A stretch of DNA of 64,000 nt from Pseudomonadota bacterium (GTDB lineage Bacteria > Pseudomonadota > Alphaproteobacteria > Rhodobacterales > Rhodobacteraceae). The position numbers and the translations under genes were made by a program. Shown here piece by piece: positions 32,215 through 40,379 of the stretch; the first letter of the stretch is position 1; every line of letters starts with the position of its first letter. The stretch spans positions 1,764,226-1,828,225 of the forward strand of contig JBCAYL010000001.1 of assembly GCA_038533575.1 (NCBI GenBank), written 5' to 3'. The notes beneath the pieces were generated by a model. The model had not been told where the DNA came from. It worked only from the letters and a program-made list of their open reading frames with translations, and made no database searches.

Positions 32215-32229
32215 GAACATATATGGAAC
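32215..32229 (-). promoter_or_regulatory. LexA (SOS) box, alphaproteobacterial type
   Basis: On the minus strand GTTC-CATATAT-GTTC matches exactly the direct-repeat GTTC-N7-GTTC consensus of alphaproteobacterial LexA. It lies five bases upstream of the ImmA-like start codon, within an AT-rich stretch suited to a -10 region, a position at which bound LexA would block initiation. Confidence 0.7.
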
Positions 32230-32349
32230 ATTTGATGCTACGTTCAAGGGAGGCGTTACAGTGCAATGTAACCTTACACAATCTGTGCCGCCAATGAGCT
32301 CTTACTGCGCCCGTCATATTCACAGCTATTATGGTGCCTAACTGTCACC

Positions 32350-33009
32350 CTACGGCTCTCCGGCCTCCATCTCCGGCACGGCGCCGCACCACTCCGCCTC
32401 GACCCGTCCCGCCCGCACATCGCGATGGATCGACGAATGGGGCCATTCCATCGCCCACGCGACGAGGCCGTGCTTGACCGGGTTGCCCCAGCAATACCGG
32501 ATATGAGCGGCGAGCGATGCCTCATCGCGGATGTGATGCTCCCAGAAGCGGCGTTGCCAGATGCCGAGCTCTCTCTTCCCACGCCGTAGGCCGGGCTTCA
32601 GCCCGGCGTTCCGCCCCGTCCACATGCGCGGAAGGTCGGCGTGGTGATCGGCATCGGGTGCCGGGCTGAAGCCCGGCCTACGGGGCTGGATCGCACCATC
32701 GGCGTCGATGTCCACCTTCCGCTTCGGCCACCCGTGCCGACGCAACACCCCGCGCGAAAACGTCGATTTGATCGCGCCCCATCGCTGGCCATGGGCGCGG
32801 TCTCCCTCCGGCAGCCGCCACACCGCGTGCATATGATCGGGCAACACGACCCAAGCCAGGATCTCTAACGGATGCGCCGCCCTCACCGCCGCCACCGCCT
32901 GTCGCAGCACGTCCACCTCGTCCACCAGCAGCGACGATCCGCGATGGGCGAGGCAGACGGTGAAGAACACGCGGGCACCTGTTAGGCGCAGACGGAGATA
33001 AGCGGACAT
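32350..33009 (-). CDS. REP-associated tyrosine transposase (RAYT, Y1 type)
   Basis: A 219-residue single-strand transposase of the IS200/IS605-like RAYT group. 'LAWVVLPDHMHAVWRLPEGD' holds the HUH pair His59 and His61; 'IWQRRFWEHHIRDEASLAAHIRYCWGNPVKHGLV' is the family block with the presumed nucleophile Tyr172; 'WPHSSIHRDVRAG' ends the domain. RAYTs act on REP palindromes. Residues about 100-147 are extra relative to compact RAYTs and are encoded by an inverted pair of REP-like sequences, so the gene contains its own likely substrate in frame. It appears intact. It flanks the lower-GC ImmA-like unit and may be linked to its arrival. Confidence 0.85.
   Translation of the reverse strand: MSAYLRLRLTGARVFFTVCLAHRGSSLLVDEVDVLRQAVAAVRAAHPLEILAWVVLPDHMHAVWRLPEGDRAHGQRWGAIKSTFSRGVLRRHGWPKRKVDIDADGAIQPRRPGFSPAPDADHHADLPRMWTGRNAGLKPGLRRGKRELGIWQRRFWEHHIRDEASLAAHIRYCWGNPVKHGLVAWAMEWPHSSIHRDVRAGRVEAEWCGAVPEMEAGEP
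32585..32682. repeat. Inverted REP-like pair (BIME-like) inside the RAYT gene
   Basis: Two 23-base elements, 32585-32607 and 32660-32682, are perfect reverse complements of each other. Each holds an internal palindrome GCCGGGCT-GAAGCCCGGC and ends with the CGTAGG tail typical of REP elements. They lie head to head with 52 bases between, and together could form a cruciform. In the protein they give residues about 110-117 and 135-142. Confidence 0.8.
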
Positions 33010-33189
33010 GCCCCTATGCGCGCCGCATCATGGTCACCAAGGGTTCAACCCCCGCCCCTCCAAGCGGTTTCTCGTCAACGCGCACAGCCCCAGACGCGCG
33101 GCCATACGCAAACCATACAGGTTCTGGCTGCGCCACTCCGCCCCGTTCGGGGCTTTCTTAACGGTGTGCCAAGCTGCATGGTGGCCGCC

Positions 33190-33714
33190 ATGAGTTACCG
33201 TATCCTCGCCACTCTGACCCTCACCCTCGCCGCGCCGCTCGTAGAGGCGCAGTCCGCCGAGGAGGTAGCGCTCGCGAAGGCCACTCTGGGCGCGCTTCAG
33301 GCGCCGTCCTTTGCGCAGGATCGGGAATTCTGCGGGTATCTCGCCTATGACGAAGCGGGCGCTCTCGTGGCCACGCCCGCCACCCGCGGGGATCGCGACA
33401 GCTGCCTCTATGACGGGCCCGAGGACGGGCTCGTCATGGTGCTGAGCTACCACACTCATGGCCGCTTTGACACCGCCTATGCCGCTGAAGTTCCATCGGT
33501 TTCCGATATCGAGGCAGACGAGGACGAGGGCATCGACGGCTTCGTGGCCACCCCCGGCGGGCGGCTCTGGTACGTCGATACGACCGACATGGTGGTGCGC
33601 CAGCTCTGCGGGCTGGGATGCCTCCCGCAAGACCCGCGCTTCGTGCCCGGCGATGCCGGGCCGGTGGCAGCCTCCTACACCTACGCGGAACTCCTGGCCT
33701 ACGAGACCCACTGA
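33190..33714 (+). CDS. DUF4329 domain-containing exported protein
   Basis: A 174-residue protein with a signal peptide 'MSYRILATLTLTLAAPLVEA' and a DUF4329 domain. The segment 'VLSYHTHGRFDTAYAAEVPSVSDIEADEDEGIDGFVATPGGRLWYVD' has the H-x-H, then S-x-x-D about 15 residues on, spacing reminiscent of JAB/JAMM metallopeptidases, and the 'G.V.TP.G.LW..D' strand of the family. A paired cysteine motif 'LCGLGCLP' follows. The domain is often attached to secreted toxins, but here it stands alone with a leader. The ATG at 33178 is an alternative start. Confidence 0.75.
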   Translation: MSYRILATLTLTLAAPLVEAQSAEEVALAKATLGALQAPSFAQDREFCGYLAYDEAGALVATPATRGDRDSCLYDGPEDGLVMVLSYHTHGRFDTAYAAEVPSVSDIEADEDEGIDGFVATPGGRLWYVDTTDMVVRQLCGLGCLPQDPRFVPGDAGPVAASYTYAELLAYETH

Positions 33715-33821
33715 GCGCGGCCCCGCGCGCGGCCCTCGGCGCGGGATCTTCATGAAACTGAAACACATCTCTGGGAGAGTTATCCACAGGCTTGGGGGCC
33801 GTTTCGAGAAAGGCCTGTGCC

Positions 33822-33938
33822 ATGGTGACCACCGGTGTCAGCGTTTTGACCCTGACCCTCCTCTGCGCCGCGCAGCTCGTCGTGCGCGCCTGGGCCCGCC
33901 GCGCGTTCCAGCGCGCCACGGGTCAGCGCACGCGTTAG
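33822..33938 (+). CDS. Possible small membrane protein (38 aa)
   Basis: A 38-residue frame with one hydrophobic segment, 'GVSVLTLTLLCAAQLVV', followed by a basic tail 'RAWARRAFQRATGQRTR', which fits a single-pass protein with the tail in the cytoplasm. GAAAGG lies about nine bases before the ATG. I know no family, and a chance frame cannot be excluded in GC-rich DNA. Confidence 0.3.
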   Translation: MVTTGVSVLTLTLLCAAQLVVRAWARRAFQRATGQRTR

Positions 33939-33980
33939 GACACGGCTAACGCACCATCCGCCGTCGCGGTCGGACGCTGT

Positions 33981-34592
33981 TCACGGCGCCTCCCAATCGA
34001 CATCGTTGGCCTTCTCGACATGCAGGGATCCGTCCGGCAGCGGGGCCATGAGCGCCGCCGCCGCGTCTTGATCGGCGCCGAGCCAGGCCACGAATTGGTG
34101 CGGGAAGAGGATCACGCCCATCCGGTGATGAACGTCGCGGACATCGCCGTTCGGCGGGCAGGTGATTGTCGCCACCTGGGGCACGCTAAGCCCGCCCGGC
34201 GCCGACCAGACATCGTAGATCGCCGCGAAGGCCAGAGGCGTGCCTTGCGCGGCGCGGATGCGCCAAGCCTGCTTCTTGCGCGCCTCGCCGGTCCATTCGT
34301 ACCAGCCATCGGCAGGCACCAGTGCGCGGTGCACGCCCTCGTAGGCGCTTTTGTCGAAGACGGTCTCGGAGCGCGCATTCACGAGGACTTCCATCACCGG
34401 CCGCCCCCGCGCATTCTTGCGGCCCTGCGGAATGAGGCCCCAGCGCATCATCCGGGCCCCCTCTGCCGTGAGCGTCAGCACCTCCTGGCCCGGCGCCACG
34501 TTGCGCCGCGGCGCCTGCTCGGGCGCGCTGTCCACTCCCGCCCATCGCGCGATCTCGTCGGCGGGCGTGGTGAGGAAAAGGCGCCCTGGCAA
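33981..34592 (-). CDS. SRAP/HMCES-family protein lacking the catalytic Cys2
   Basis: A 203-residue SOS-response-associated peptidase domain (YedK/HMCES) protein. The family protects abasic sites in single-stranded DNA by a thiazolidine link through Cys2. Here the start reads Met-Pro-Gly-Arg instead of Met-Cys-Gly-Arg, so the crosslinking residue is absent, while 'VNARSET' (Asn72), 'DGWYEW' (Glu99) and 'VHHRMGVIL' (His155/156) are kept. The start codon is TTG with GGAG seven bases upstream, overlapping the end of the esterase gene. I recall such MPGR paralogues in other Rhodobacteraceae. It may still bind abasic sites or act as a noncovalent factor. Confidence 0.85.
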   Translation of the reverse strand: MPGRLFLTTPADEIARWAGVDSAPEQAPRRNVAPGQEVLTLTAEGARMMRWGLIPQGRKNARGRPVMEVLVNARSETVFDKSAYEGVHRALVPADGWYEWTGEARKKQAWRIRAAQGTPLAFAAIYDVWSAPGGLSVPQVATITCPPNGDVRDVHHRMGVILFPHQFVAWLGADQDAAAALMAPLPDGSLHVEKANDVDWEAP

Positions 34593-34596
34593 AGGC

Positions 34597-35229
34597 CTAC
34601 TCCACGGTCGCGATGAGCTCGAGCACCGCGGGGCCCATATCCGCCACGATCTCTGTCACGCCGGCGGCTGAGGGATGGATGCCGTCGGCCTGGATGAACT
34701 TTCCCAGCTCGGCGGGCACGTCCGCCTGCCCGTCGAAGGCGGCGAAGAAGCTCGGGTAGAAGACGGTGCCATAGGCCTCCGCCAGCTCGGGATAGAGCGC
34801 ATCGAAGGCCGCTTTGTAGTCCGGCCCGTAGTTCCCCGGCGCCTCCATGCCCACGAGCAGCACCTCCACCTCGGCCGCCTCTGCGGCCTGCAGGATCCCC
34901 TCGATATTGGCGCGGCTCAGCGCCGGGTCGATCCCGCGCAGAAGGTCGTTGCCGCCGAGCGCCACGATCATCGCGTCGACCTCGGGCGTCAGGGTCCAGC
35001 CCACGCGGCTCAGCCCGCCCTGCGTCGTGTCCCCGGAGACGCCCGCATTGATCAGCTCCACCTCCGCGCCCTGCGCGGCGAGCCAGGCCTCCATCTGCGG
35101 CACGAAGCCCTCCTGCTCCGGGAGCCCGAAGCCCTGGGTGAGACTGTCGCCCAGGGCCGCGATCGTCACCGATTGCGCGGCTGCCCCTGTGCCGATGCAC
35201 AGAAATGCCGCTGTCAGAAAGTTGCGCAT
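34597..35229 (-). CDS. Periplasmic SGNH-family arylesterase/lysophospholipase (TesA-like)
   Basis: A 210-residue GDSL/SGNH hydrolase with a signal peptide 'MRNFLTAAFLCIGTGAAAQ'. The four blocks are present: 'IAALGDSLTQGFGLP' (Ser nucleophile), 'NAGVSGDTTQGGL' (Gly), 'IVALGGNDLLRGI' (Asn) and 'ADGIHPSAAGV' (Asp-x-x-His). It corresponds to E. coli TesA, which hydrolyses thioesters and lysophospholipids in the periplasm. It is divergent from the YbbA/YbbP-type exporter with 43 bases between starts, the same gene association as ybbA-ybbP-tesA in enterobacteria. Confidence 0.9.
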   Translation of the reverse strand: MRNFLTAAFLCIGTGAAAQSVTIAALGDSLTQGFGLPEQEGFVPQMEAWLAAQGAEVELINAGVSGDTTQGGLSRVGWTLTPEVDAMIVALGGNDLLRGIDPALSRANIEGILQAAEAAEVEVLLVGMEAPGNYGPDYKAAFDALYPELAEAYGTVFYPSFFAAFDGQADVPAELGKFIQADGIHPSAAGVTEIVADMGPAVLELIATVE

Positions 35230-35272
35230 CGTCACATTCACCCCATATCGGCGCGTAGTAGAGGAGCCTCCC

Positions 35273-35971
35273 ATGTCCGACCCCGTACTGTCGCTCACCG
35301 ATGTCTCACTGTCGCTCAAGGGCAATGCCGGGATGGTCGATATCCTCCATGGCATCACCCTCGATGTGAGCCGGGGAGAGACGCTGGCGCTGGTGGGGCC
35401 GTCAGGCTCTGGCAAGTCTTCGCTCCTCATGGTCATGGGCGGTCTCGAACGCGCCACCGGGGGCCAGATCAAGGCGCTCGGCCAGGATCTCAGCCCGATG
35501 AACGAGGACGCGCTCGCCCGCTTCCGCAGGGAGCATATGGGGGTGGTCTTCCAGTCCTTCCACCTGATCCCCACGATGACGGCGCTGGAAAACGTCGCGG
35601 TGCCGCTGGAGCTTTCGGGCGCGACGGATGCCTTCGAGCGCGCTGAGGCGGAGCTCGCGGCCGTGGGCCTCGGGCACCGGATGGGCCACTTCCCGGCGCA
35701 GATGTCGGGCGGGGAGCAGCAGCGGGTCGCGCTTGCCCGGGCTGCCGCGCCGCGGCCCGAGATCCTGCTGGCAGACGAGCCCACCGGCAACCTCGATGGC
35801 GCCAACGGGACGGCGATCACCGACCTTCTCTTCGGGCTGCAGGAGCGCCACGGGGCGACGCTCGTGCTCGTCACGCATTCCCCTGAACTCGCGGAGAAAT
35901 GCTCTCGCGTGGTCCAGCTCCGTGACGGGCGTATCGAAGATGCGGAGCAGGCGTTGGAAGCGGCGCAATGA
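35273..35971 (+). CDS. ABC transporter ATP-binding protein (YbbA/LolD type)
   Basis: A 232-residue ATPase of the MacB/LolD group: Walker A 'VGPSGSGKSSLLMVMGGLE', Q-loop 'VVFQSFHLIPTMTALENV', signature 'MSGGEQQRVALARA', Walker B 'ILLADEPTGNLD'. GAGGAG stands nine bases before the ATG at 35273. Its stop overlaps the permease start (ATGA). With the permease it forms a mechanotransmission-type exporter; in E. coli the YbbA-YbbP pair is of unclear substrate, probably lipid or envelope related. Confidence 0.92.
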   Translation: MSDPVLSLTDVSLSLKGNAGMVDILHGITLDVSRGETLALVGPSGSGKSSLLMVMGGLERATGGQIKALGQDLSPMNEDALARFRREHMGVVFQSFHLIPTMTALENVAVPLELSGATDAFERAEAELAAVGLGHRMGHFPAQMSGGEQQRVALARAAAPRPEILLADEPTGNLDGANGTAITDLLFGLQERHGATLVLVTHSPELAEKCSRVVQLRDGRIEDAEQALEAAQ

Positions 35972-38484
35972 GCCTCGCGCTGACCTTCGCGCGCCGCGAG
36001 CTGCGCACCGGGCTGCACGGCTTCGGCATCTTTCTGGCCTGTCTTGCCCTGGGCGTGGCGGCCATCGCCGCCGTGGGCTCGGTGCGCGCCTCTATCGAGG
36101 CCGGATTGGCGCGGGAAGGCTCCGCTCTTCTCGGCGGAGATGCCGAGATCGAATTCACCTACCGCTTCGCCACCGAGGAAGAGCGCGCCTGGATGGAAGA
36201 CCGCGCGCTCGCCGTCTCGGAGATCGTGGATTTCCGCTCCCTCGCGGTGGCCGAGGTGGACGGCGTGACGGAGCGGGGCCTCACGCAGGTTAAAGCTGTC
36301 GACAGCGCCTACCCCCTCATTGGCACCGTGGAGCTCGACCCCGCGCAGTCGCTGGATGCCGCGCTTGCTGATCAGGGCGCGGTGATGGAGCGGGTGCTGG
36401 CAGATCGCATGGGTCTCGCCGTGGGAGATACCTTTGCCCTCGGCACGCAGGATTTCACGCTCGCGGGCACCATCCTCAACGAGCCAGACAGCTCCGCCGG
36501 GGGCTTCGGCCTTGGGCCACGGACGCTTGTGCTCCGTACCGATCTCGCCAATTCGGGCCTGCTCGAGCCAGGTACGCTCTTCTCCTCGAAATACCGGCTC
36601 GACTTGCCCGAAGGCGCGGATCTCGCCGCTCTCGAAGAAGAAGCCGAGGCCCGCTTTTCCGAAAGCGGCCTTCGCTGGACAGACGCGCGCAACGGCGCGC
36701 CGGGGATCTCGGAGTTCGTGGACCGCCTCGGCGCCTTCCTCATCCTCGTGGGCCTCTCTGGCCTCGCCGTGGGGGGCGTCGGTGTCTCCGCGGCAGTCCG
36801 CGCCTACCTCGCCACGAAGACCTCCGTCATCGCCACGCTCCGGACGCTCGGCGCATCGCGGCGGGTGATCTTCCAGACCTACTTCATCCAGATCGGCATC
36901 CTCACCGTCATCGGTCTTGCCATCGGGCTCGTGCTCGGCGCGGTGCTGCCCCTCGTCTTTGCGCCCATAATAGAGGCCCGGCTACCGGTGCCTGCAAGCT
37001 TCGGCATCTATCCCGGCCCGCTCCTCGAGGCCGCGGTCTATGGCCTTCTCGCCGCGCTGATCTTCACGCTCTGGCCCCTCGCGCGCGCGGAAGAGATCCG
37101 CCCCGCTGCGCTCTTCCGGGATGCGCTTTCGAGCGGCTCGGTCCTTCCGGGCATCCGCTACCTCTTGGCGACGGCCATCCTCGCCGCCGCGTTGGTGGGC
37201 ACGGCGGCCTTCTTCTCCGAGACGGTCTGGCTGACGCTCTGGACGGCGGGCGGCATCCTGGGCGCGCTTGTCGTCCTCGCGCTTTCCTCGATCCTCATCC
37301 GTTTTGCGGCCAAGCGCATGGCGGCCACCCGCGCCGCGCGCGGGCGCACGGCACTCCGCCTTGCGCTCGGGGCCATCGGCGGCCCGCGGGAGGAGGCGGC
37401 CTCCGTCGTTCTCTCCCTCGGGCTCGGCCTCTCTGTCCTCGCTGCGGTGGGCCAGATCGACGGCAATCTGCGCGGCGCCATCACGGGGGAGCTGCCGGAT
37501 GTGGCGCCGTCCTACTTTTTCGTCGACATCCAGAACGATCAGCTCGAGGGCTTCCGCGAACGGCTCGATAATGACCCCGAGGTGAGCCGGGTGGACAGCG
37601 CGCCCATGCTCCGCGGGATCATCACCCGCATCAACGGGCAGCCCGCCGCGGAGGTGGCCGGCAACCATTGGGTGCTCGAAGGCGATCGCGGCGTGACCTA
37701 TTCCACGGACGTCCCCGGCAACACCCGCGTGACGGCGGGCGAGTGGTGGGAACCCGATTACAGCGGGCCGCCCCAGATCTCCTTTGCCGCCGAGGAAGCT
37801 GCCGAGATGGGGCTCGAGCTCGGCGACGAGATGACGATCAACATCCTCGGGCGCGATATCACGGGCACCATCACGTCCTTCCGGGAGGTGGACTTCTCCA
37901 ATGCGGGCATCGGCTTCATCCTCTCGATGAACCCGGGCGCGCTGGCCGGCGCGCCCCACACCCACATCGCCACGGTCTATGCGAGCGAGGCCGCCGAGGC
38001 GCCGATCCTGCGCGATCTCGCGAGCCAGTACCCCAACATCACGGCGATCCGCGTGCGCGACGCCATCGACCGCGTGGCGGACCTCCTCGGCGGGCTGGCG
38101 GCGGCCACGTCCTACGGCGCGTCGGCGACGCTGCTCACGGGCTTTCTCGTCCTCATCGGAGCGGCTGCCGCGGGCCAGCGCGCGCGCACCTACGAGGCCG
38201 CGATCCTGAAGACGCTGGGCGCATCCCGCGCCGCGATCCTCAGGAGCTTCGCCTGGCGCTCCACCATCCTCGGCCTCGGCGCAGGCATCGTGGCGCTCAT
38301 CGCGGGCGCACTCGGCGGCTGGGCCGTCAGCCACTACATCTTCGAGACGGACTACGTCCTGATCTGGGACAACGCGCTCGCCATCATCGCGGCAGGCATC
38401 GTCACGACGCTCGTGGCCGGCCTCGCCTTCGCCCTCGGCCCGCTCGCCGCGCGACCAGCGCAAGTCCTCCGGGCCCGGGAGTGA
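35968..38484 (+). CDS. FtsX-like ABC permease (YbbP type)
   Basis: An 838-residue permease with ten predicted helices and two FtsX domains. The N-terminal helix 'GFGIFLACLALGVAAIAAVGSVRASI' is followed by a periplasmic domain, then 'AFLILVGLSGLAVGGVGVSAAVRAYLATKTSVIATLRTLGASRRVIFQTY' (FtsX core 1), a central helical block, a second periplasmic domain and 'ASATLLTGFLVLIGAAAAGQRARTYEAAILKTLGASRAAILRSFAWRS' (FtsX core 2). This is the YbbP arrangement. It partners the ATPase encoded four bases upstream. Confidence 0.92.
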   Translation: MSLALTFARRELRTGLHGFGIFLACLALGVAAIAAVGSVRASIEAGLAREGSALLGGDAEIEFTYRFATEEERAWMEDRALAVSEIVDFRSLAVAEVDGVTERGLTQVKAVDSAYPLIGTVELDPAQSLDAALADQGAVMERVLADRMGLAVGDTFALGTQDFTLAGTILNEPDSSAGGFGLGPRTLVLRTDLANSGLLEPGTLFSSKYRLDLPEGADLAALEEEAEARFSESGLRWTDARNGAPGISEFVDRLGAFLILVGLSGLAVGGVGVSAAVRAYLATKTSVIATLRTLGASRRVIFQTYFIQIGILTVIGLAIGLVLGAVLPLVFAPIIEARLPVPASFGIYPGPLLEAAVYGLLAALIFTLWPLARAEEIRPAALFRDALSSGSVLPGIRYLLATAILAAALVGTAAFFSETVWLTLWTAGGILGALVVLALSSILIRFAAKRMAATRAARGRTALRLALGAIGGPREEAASVVLSLGLGLSVLAAVGQIDGNLRGAITGELPDVAPSYFFVDIQNDQLEGFRERLDNDPEVSRVDSAPMLRGIITRINGQPAAEVAGNHWVLEGDRGVTYSTDVPGNTRVTAGEWWEPDYSGPPQISFAAEEAAEMGLELGDEMTINILGRDITGTITSFREVDFSNAGIGFILSMNPGALAGAPHTHIATVYASEAAEAPILRDLASQYPNITAIRVRDAIDRVADLLGGLAAATSYGASATLLTGFLVLIGAAAAGQRARTYEAAILKTLGASRAAILRSFAWRSTILGLGAGIVALIAGALGGWAVSHYIFETDYVLIWDNALAIIAAGIVTTLVAGLAFALGPLAARPAQVLRARE

Positions 38485-38494
38485 TCCCCGCTTG

Positions 38495-39004
38495 ATGGAA
38501 GTCTTCGGCTACGGGTCGCTCGTGAACCGCCGCACGCAGGATTTCGGCGGCACGCGGCTGACGCTCTCGGGCTGGCGACGCGTCTGGGTGACGACCGCGG
38601 CGCGGCCCGCGGCCTTCCTCTCCGTCGAGCCCCATGACGCCGAGATCGAGGGGCTGAGTTTCGCGGTGCCGGAGGTGGATCTCCCCGGGCTCGACGCCCG
38701 CGAGGCGCAGTATGACCGGCTGCCGCGCGAGGGCGGCGTGGTCTATTCCGTCCCCGCGCGCAACAAGACCGAGGGGCAGGCTCCGATCCTCCGCAGCTAT
38801 CTGGACGTCGTGCTGCAGGGCTATTTCATCGAGTTTGGCGCGGCGGGCATAGATCGCTTCATGGCCACCACCGCCTCTTGGGAGCGTGGCATCCTCGACG
38901 ACCGGGCCGCGCCGATCTATCCGCGCGCCCAAGTGCTGACTCAGGCCGAAACCTCCCGCTTTGACGCGCTTCTCGCCTCAATACCGGTGATTGAAAAGAC
39001 GTAG
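38495..39004 (+). CDS. Gamma-glutamylcyclotransferase-fold protein
   Basis: A 169-residue protein with the GGCT/AIG2-like start 'MEVFGYGSLVNRRTQDFGGTRLTLSGWRRVW', the nucleotide-free 'YGSL' loop of the family, and 'AVPEVDLPGLDAREAQYDRLP' where family members keep the catalytic Glu (here in the 'DAREAQYDR' stretch, corresponding to 'LD..E..Y'). It may act on gamma-glutamyl or related peptides, but substrate is not deducible. It follows the permease by ten bases; its last 27 bases overlap the convergent MATE gene. Confidence 0.82.
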   Translation: MEVFGYGSLVNRRTQDFGGTRLTLSGWRRVWVTTAARPAAFLSVEPHDAEIEGLSFAVPEVDLPGLDAREAQYDRLPREGGVVYSVPARNKTEGQAPILRSYLDVVLQGYFIEFGAAGIDRFMATTASWERGILDDRAAPIYPRAQVLTQAETSRFDALLASIPVIEKT

Positions 39005-40375
39005 GAGCCGCATCTGCCGCTCCACCGGAGGCGAGGTATCCACCGCCTCCGCCCGCGCCCGCCGTTGCACCACGAGCGTGAGCCCCACGGCCACCGCGGC
39101 AAAGATCGCGCCGCCCACCGCCTGCCCGATCAAGACACCCTCCGCCCCGAGCCATGCCGCGCCGAGGATGACGAAGGGGATAGTGCCGAGCGTGTGCCGC
39201 CCCCAGTTCACCCATGTCGAGTAGAACGGGTGTCCCAGGTTGTTGAAGGAGGCGTTGGTGACGAAGATCACCCCGTTGAAATACCACATGAGCGCGAGCG
39301 GCCCGCAGAAGAGGAAAAGCAGATCCCGCGCCACGCCGGTCGCAGAGAAGAGATCCGCGATAGGCCCTCGCGCGAGGAAGAGCAGCCCCGCGACCACGAC
39401 CACCACGAGGGCGGCAAAGAGCAGCCCCTCCTTCAGCGCGCGCTCCACCCGGTCGAATTGCTTGGCCCCGTAATTCTGCCCGATGATCGGGCCGATTGCG
39501 CCGGACAGCGCGAAAAGAATGCCGAACGAGACCGGCACGAGCCGGGAGATGATCGCCATTCCGGCCACGGCATCCTCCCCGAACTCCGCCATGGCGCGCG
39601 TGACATAGGCCTGCCCCACGGGGGTCGCGAGCTGCGTAAGAATGGCCGGGAAGGCGATGATGGCCAGTGGGCTGAGATCGCGCGCAAGGCAGGCCGTGGT
39701 GGGCTTTGCGAGGCCTTGGTGAAAGAGGATGACGGGCCTCAGTGCCACCGCGGCGAGCGCCACGCGAGAACAGACCGAGGCGATGGCCGCGCCGGTCAGC
39801 TCGAGATCGAGCCCGAAGATCAGGATCGGATCGAGCACCGCGTTGACGGCGCCCGCCACGATGGTGGCCATCATGGAGCGCCGCGCATCCCCGTAGGCCC
39901 GCAGGATCGCGCCGCCCATCATCCCGATCATCAGGAGCGGGAGGGACGGCACGATGATCCTGAGATAGGTGGTGGCAAGCTCGAGGGTCGCGCCCGAGGC
40001 GCCGACGAGGCGCGCAAGCGTCGGCACGTTGATCCAGACGAGCGCGGCGAAGACGGAGGCAAAGACAACGCCCCAGATGAGCGACGAGGTCGCCTTCTGC
40101 TTGGCGAGCTCTTCATCACCCGCACCGTTCGCGCGCGCCACGAGCGCGCCGCAGGCGATGGCCATGCCGATCCCGAATGACGACGTGAAAAAGAGGATCG
40201 CGCCAGCATAGCCGATGGCCGCCGCGAGCTCCTCTTTCCCCAGCATGGAGATGAAGAGCATGTCCACGAAATCGACGAGGAAGATCGCCATAAGCCCGAT
40301 CGAGGCCGTGAACGACATCACCGAGATGTGGCGGAAAAGGCTACCGGTCAGGAATTTCGCGGAAGCCTCTGCCAT
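38978..40375 (-). CDS. MATE family efflux transporter
   Basis: A 465-residue inner-membrane transporter with twelve helices in two MatE halves ('FLVDFVDMLFISMLGKEELAAAIGYAGAILFFTSSFGIGMAIACGALVARANGAGDEELA' and 'AFPAILTQLATPVGQAYVTRAMAEFGEDAVAGMAIISRLVPVSFGILFALSGAIGPIIGQNYGA'). The family exports cationic drugs or metabolites using Na+ or H+. It directly follows gltX on the same strand with four bases between, so read-through expression is likely. Confidence 0.93.
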   Translation of the reverse strand: MAEASAKFLTGSLFRHISVMSFTASIGLMAIFLVDFVDMLFISMLGKEELAAAIGYAGAILFFTSSFGIGMAIACGALVARANGAGDEELAKQKATSSLIWGVVFASVFAALVWINVPTLARLVGASGATLELATTYLRIIVPSLPLLMIGMMGGAILRAYGDARRSMMATIVAGAVNAVLDPILIFGLDLELTGAAIASVCSRVALAAVALRPVILFHQGLAKPTTACLARDLSPLAIIAFPAILTQLATPVGQAYVTRAMAEFGEDAVAGMAIISRLVPVSFGILFALSGAIGPIIGQNYGAKQFDRVERALKEGLLFAALVVVVVAGLLFLARGPIADLFSATGVARDLLFLFCGPLALMWYFNGVIFVTNASFNNLGHPFYSTWVNWGRHTLGTIPFVILGAAWLGAEGVLIGQAVGGAIFAAVAVGLTLVVQRRARAEAVDTSPPVERQMRLLRLFNHRY

Positions 40376-40379
40376 GGGA

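Noticed and set aside
31339-33009. A complete integrated element with attachment sites
   Set aside because: Apart from the lower GC and the transposase I see no integrase, no flanking direct repeats and no tRNA target; only an acquired patch can be claimed.
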